A stretch of 8,259 bases of DNA from Treponema sp. (lineage in GTDB: Bacteria > Spirochaetota > Spirochaetia > Treponematales > Breznakiellaceae), in NCBI GenBank assembly GCA_031258265.1, contig JAIRNB010000186.1:1-8259 (forward strand), read 5' to 3'. The position numbers were made by a program, and so were the translations under genes. Of this stretch, positions 5,855 to 8,259 are shown piece after piece. The notes beneath the pieces were generated by a model. That model made no database searches. It was not told the origin of the DNA and saw only the letters and a program-made list of their open reading frames with translations. Position 1 is the stretch's first letter. Every line of letters starts with the position of its first letter.

Positions 5855-7377
5855 CAGTTTCCCCCTTCCCGCGAACTCAGGGTCCCAAAGGGGAGACCCA
5901 TCGCGTATTCAAGATCAATAAGACCGTTCCGGTAGTTAAATTCCTGTTTCAGGATTTCCAGCCTGGCTTGGCGGAGCTGTAATTCGGCGTTCTGGACCTG
6001 TAACAGGTCCTGAAGCCCCGCCCTGTACGCTTCATCGGTAAGCTTATAGGATTGTTCCGCCATAGCCACCGTCTTGCCTTGGGCCTCCACCGTAACCTGA
6101 ACCTGTTCCAGGGAAAGAAGGGTGTTGTAAATTTCCAGTTCCGTGCCCCGGATCATCTGGCTTATGCCGTTGGCGGTGGTTTTTATCTGGTTATCAATAT
6201 CTTTGATAGCCTGTCCCTCTTTGGTAAAGGAAAAGAGGCTGTTAAGCCCTATGCCCACGGTAATCGAAAAGGTCCCCCCGTCATTCCAGTTGTTCTTCTT
6301 GAACCAGCTGTTCTTAAAGGGGTCCGCAAGCGCGGGATTCAGACTCCAATCGAATTTAAGAAAAGGGGTCTTGGCCTGCAAAGACCGGGCCTTCCTGGTC
6401 TTTTCCAGGAGTCCAAGCTGCCGCTGGAGTTCCCGGATATCCGGTTTGTTCCGCGCCGCCTCGGCGATAAGTTCCGCCAGATCCAGGGAGATAAAACCGG
6501 TCTTCCCCTCCGCCGGAACCAGTTCAAAGCGGGTCTCGTAGGGCAGCCCCAGGGTCATGGCAAAACGCGCCTCGGACAGGGCCAGGCCGTTTTCCGCCTG
6601 GTCGATGCTGGGCCTCATGTTGTCCCGGGAAACCTGGGCCTGGAGCAGGGTCAACTCCGGAGCCAGACCGGCCCGGTAATTGGCCTGGGCTGTGGCAACT
6701 TGCCGCTCCGCCGCCGCATAGCTCTCCCGGAGCAGGCCAATGTTCTCGATAAGGAGAAGCATCTCATTGTAAGCCTTCCGCAGATCCCGCTCGGTTTGGA
6801 GTCTCGCCTTTTCGTAGGTCACCAGCCCCGCCTCGTAATCCGCCTTAATAGCCTCGATCCCCGCGAAAAGGGCGGCGCTCAAGGTGAGGCTGGCGGAAAA
6901 GCTCCCATAGGCGGCCCACTGGGGAGCCGTCGCGGAGTAGGGCATCATGTAACCATAGGCCGTTCCCATACCAGGAATGTCCAGTTCAACCGAATTTTGG
7001 GTCAGACCAAGCGCCGCCATCCCGCTTTGCCAGGGCAACGGCGCCATCCCGCTTATAGAAGACGCTTTATTCTGCCTTCTTAGGCCCCCCGCCACCGTCA
7101 GATCCGGGAGGAACTGGTTCCACACCAGATCGCTGGCCCGCTTCTTCGTGTCCAGGGCAATAGCCCCCGCCTGGAGGGACAGGTTGTTTTTCAGGGCCAG
7201 CCCCACCGCATCCTCCACGGTAAGGCGCAGCCGTGGCGGGTCCTCCGTCTCCGGCGCGGCGGTCCCCGTCTGGGCCCCCAGAGAAAAGCCCCCCAGCAGC
7301 AGAACGGCGGCGATCAAAAGCCAGAACACCGGCGCCCCCGGGCGCGGTCCGGTATCGGGCCATCCGTTTCCTCGCAT
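5854..7377 (-). CDS. TolC-family outer-membrane efflux protein
   Basis: A 507-residue protein forming the outer-membrane/periplasmic exit duct of the pump. From the chosen start it has a short n-region, a hydrophobic core (17-31, VFWLLIAAVLLLGGF) and a likely signal-peptidase site near SLGAQ (32-36). Two outer-membrane-efflux repeats follow: repeat 1 ~52-280 (LTVEDAVGLALKNNLSLQ; YRAGLAPELTLLQAQVSRDN; ALSEARFAMTLGLP) and repeat 2 ~298-496 (IAEAARNKPDIRELQ; YRAGLQDLLQVQNAELQLRQ; FNYRNGLIDLEYAMGLP). These are the classical Y-x-A-G helix and L-x-x-x-x-G end motifs. ATG 7377 is chosen because AAGGAG lies six bases upstream and a signal peptide begins there. The frame is open 57 codons further upstream, but that part crosses the promoter/operator region and lacks signal character. 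Membership of the family is clear; the substrate is unknown. Confidence 0.93.
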   Translation of the reverse strand: MRGNGWPDTGPRPGAPVFWLLIAAVLLLGGFSLGAQTGTAAPETEDPPRLRLTVEDAVGLALKNNLSLQAGAIALDTKKRASDLVWNQFLPDLTVAGGLRRQNKASSISGMAPLPWQSGMAALGLTQNSVELDIPGMGTAYGYMMPYSATAPQWAAYGSFSASLTLSAALFAGIEAIKADYEAGLVTYEKARLQTERDLRKAYNEMLLLIENIGLLRESYAAAERQVATAQANYRAGLAPELTLLQAQVSRDNMRPSIDQAENGLALSEARFAMTLGLPYETRFELVPAEGKTGFISLDLAELIAEAARNKPDIRELQRQLGLLEKTRKARSLQAKTPFLKFDWSLNPALADPFKNSWFKKNNWNDGGTFSITVGIGLNSLFSFTKEGQAIKDIDNQIKTTANGISQMIRGTELEIYNTLLSLEQVQVTVEAQGKTVAMAEQSYKLTDEAYRAGLQDLLQVQNAELQLRQARLEILKQEFNYRNGLIDLEYAMGLPFGTLSSREGGN

Positions 7378-7383
7378 GTAAAT

Positions 7384-7389
7384 CTCCTT
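7384..7389 (-). promoter_or_regulatory. ribosome-binding site for the TolC-like gene
   Basis: AAGGAG on the minus strand, six bases before ATG 7377, is the best Shine-Dalgarno in the window. It decides for the 507-residue product over a 564-residue form starting at 7548. Confidence 0.75.
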
Positions 7390-7428
7390 CCACCGAATCC
7401 AGCAAACGCGGCGACCCGCCGAATGTTC

Positions 7429-7440
7429 CGGACCGGTCCG
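7429..7440. promoter_or_regulatory. perfect 12-base palindrome in the operon leader
   Basis: CGGACCGGTCCG is fully self-complementary. It lies about 52 bases upstream of the TolC-like start, in the predicted 5' leader. It could be a protein-binding site or part of a leader RNA structure. Confidence 0.4.
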
Positions 7441-7448
7441 TAATATTT

Positions 7449-7469
7449 GGACCCGCATACGCGCGGTCC
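7449..7469. promoter_or_regulatory. GGACC-N11-GGTCC inverted repeat in the operon leader
   Basis: The same half-sites as in the palindrome at 7429-7440 recur here with an 11-base spacer. A further hairpin, GCGC-TTC-GCGC, lies at 7483-7493. Together they make the leader rich in potential structure. Function unknown. Confidence 0.35.
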
Positions 7470-7505
7470 TTAGCAGTTTGCAGCGCTTCGCGCATAAAAC
7501 AGTAC

Positions 7506-7530
7506 AAATATTCACAACCGTGAAATATTT
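7506..7530. promoter_or_regulatory. operator-like inverted repeat, candidate TetR-family site
   Basis: The core TTCAC-AACC-GTGAA (7511-7524, plus strand) is a perfect 5-4-5 inverted repeat. It extends to AAATATTCAC (7506-7515) and GTGAAATATTT (7520-7530) if a one-base bulge is allowed. It sits directly downstream of the candidate -10 box, covering the predicted start site, which is where a repressor operator would act. Binding by the adjacent TetR protein is inferred from context. Confidence 0.45.
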
Positions 7531-7551
7531 ATACCTTGCAAACCGCAAAAA
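7528..7551 (-). promoter_or_regulatory. candidate promoter of the efflux operon
   Basis: TATAAA on the minus strand (7533-7528) is a good -10 box in an AT-rich pocket within GC-rich DNA. The -35 is poor: only GTG/TTT-like sequence lies at the usual spacing. The predicted transcript would start near 7521 and carry a leader of about 144 bases. Confidence 0.35.
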
Positions 7552-7581
7552 ACACCCAATCAGCCTGCCCTTTCCTTGAGT

Positions 7582-8259
7582 CTAAAGCGGCGTCCCCCCC
7601 GTACCCGGCGGAAGCGGGGAGTTCTCTAGGCCCCGGGCGATAAACCGGAAGAGACACCGGAAATTTTCGTTGGGACTTCCGGCGAATCTCTCCCTGGAAA
7701 GCTTCCGCCGGTAAACCTTTGACATGCCGATCCATTCCTTGAAACGCTTCGTGTCCAGCCGGATGCCGTGCATCAGGGACACGATAATCAGAGAGAGAAT
7801 CCAGGCGGGTATCCAGTCGCCTTCAAGACCGGGAAAGCGCCCCTCAAACTGCGGCGGACACCGGATATCCCGGAAAATCCTGTACAGCCGGGAAGGAACC
7901 TTTTTTTCCGCCGGCTCGGGAAAACCGGCCCGCCGGGTCCGCAGCCAGTCCAGGGCAATAAGTACATCCGGCCGGGAACGGAGGTAATCGCAGATCGCGA
8001 AGACCGCCAGGTACAGCCGCTCCAGCGGATCGGTGGAAAACCCCATGCTTTCTTCCGCAAAGTCGATAATCCGGTCAAATTCGGTGACAAAAAGCTGAGC
8101 CAGCATGTCGCCCTTGTTCTTAAAGTGGGCATAAAGGCCGCTTTTGGAAAGCCCGGAGACCCGGGCCACCATCTCCATAGAAACCCCCCAGGGACCGGCG
8201 CCGGCCACCGCCTCCGCCACCGAATGGAGCAGTTCATTCTCCTCGATTTTCCGGCTAAT
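7582..8259 (-). CDS. TetR-family transcriptional regulator, N-terminus cut by window edge
   Basis: The frame is open to the right edge, giving 225 residues in the window. A GTG at 8220 could start a shorter product, but in-frame residues upstream (ISRKIEENELLHSVAEAV) form the expected first helix of a TetR DNA-binding domain, so the true start is probably beyond 8259. The helix-turn-helix is clear: VSMEMVARVSGLSKSGLYAH followed by FKNKGDML, the typical recognition-helix ending (about residues 27-52 of the visible part). The C-terminal ligand-binding region is all-helical and diverged, as is usual; it includes IPAWILSLIIVSLMHGIRLD. The C-terminus ends in a Pro/Gly-rich tail. The gene lies upstream of and on the same strand as the pump operon with no obvious terminator between, so it is the likely local repressor and may also be partly co-transcribed. 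Its inducer is unknown. Confidence 0.9.
   Translation of the reverse strand: MSRKIEENELLHSVAEAVAGAGPWGVSMEMVARVSGLSKSGLYAHFKNKGDMLAQLFVTEFDRIIDFAEESMGFSTDPLERLYLAVFAICDYLRSRPDVLIALDWLRTRRAGFPEPAEKKVPSRLYRIFRDIRCPPQFEGRFPGLEGDWIPAWILSLIIVSLMHGIRLDTKRFKEWIGMSKVYRRKLSRERFAGSPNENFRCLFRFIARGLENSPLPPGTGGTPL

Noticed and set aside
6052..7083. 343-codon plus-strand open frame opposite the TolC-like gene
   Set aside because: Antisense shadow with no recognisable domain or start signals.
7378..7548. 57-codon upstream extension of the TolC-like gene
   Set aside because: It runs through the operator/promoter region, has no Shine-Dalgarno at its ATG and would bury the signal peptide; ATG 7377 with AAGGAG is far better.
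8218..8220. GTG as the start of the TetR gene
   Set aside because: The frame continues upstream with residues fitting the first TetR helix, so the gene most likely begins outside the window.
1..8259. tRNA/rRNA genes, CRISPR arrays, insertion-sequence ends, phage attachment sites
   Set aside because: Scanning by eye found no cloverleaf-like unit, regularly spaced repeat array or terminal inverted repeats; nearly all sequence is explained by the seven genes.

Overview
The window is a compact minus-strand cluster that looks like spirochaete chromosome, most likely a GC-rich, Treponema-like gut lineage. Three protein-level signs point there: a PD-(D/E)XK 'putative transposase' (Rpn/TIGR01784) gene of the type abundant in Treponema, an RND-associated PG0541-like protein, and a periplasmic adaptor with no alpha-hairpin, as described for Borrelia BesA. 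The taxonomic call is an inference from protein character; there is no rRNA or other marker.

All seven genes read right to left. In transcription order: (1) a TetR-family repressor whose N-terminus is cut by the right edge (8259-7582); (2) a ~200-base control region (7581-7378) with an AT-rich promoter candidate, a TTCAC-N4-GTGAA operator-like palindrome at the predicted start site, and a leader with GGACC/GGTCC palindromes; (3) a TolC-like outer-membrane efflux protein (7377-5854); (4) a lipoprotein membrane-fusion/adaptor protein (5854-4865); (5) a 1076-residue RND inner-membrane permease (4844-1614); (6) a PG0541-like (PII/CutA-like) protein with a ~100-residue Ala/Pro/Val-rich tail (1614-994); (7) an unrecognised 134-residue soluble protein (980-576). 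After a 75-base gap comes (8) the Rpn-like nuclease/transposase gene, cut by the left edge (500-1).

Genes 3-7 form one tight operon. TolC/adaptor and permease/PG0541-like overlap by one base (TGATG); the other junctions are 20 and 13 bases. Together they encode a complete tripartite efflux pump (outer-membrane duct, lipid-anchored adaptor, proton-driven permease) plus two soluble proteins, one a plausible sensor/regulator. The TetR protein upstream is the likely transcriptional controller.

The most unusual points are the PII-like protein with a repetitive disordered tail, the uncharacterised 134-aa partner, the altered proton-relay residues and glycine-rich switch loop of the permease, and the hairpin-less adaptor. 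No RNA genes, CRISPR arrays, insertion-sequence ends or phage genes were seen.
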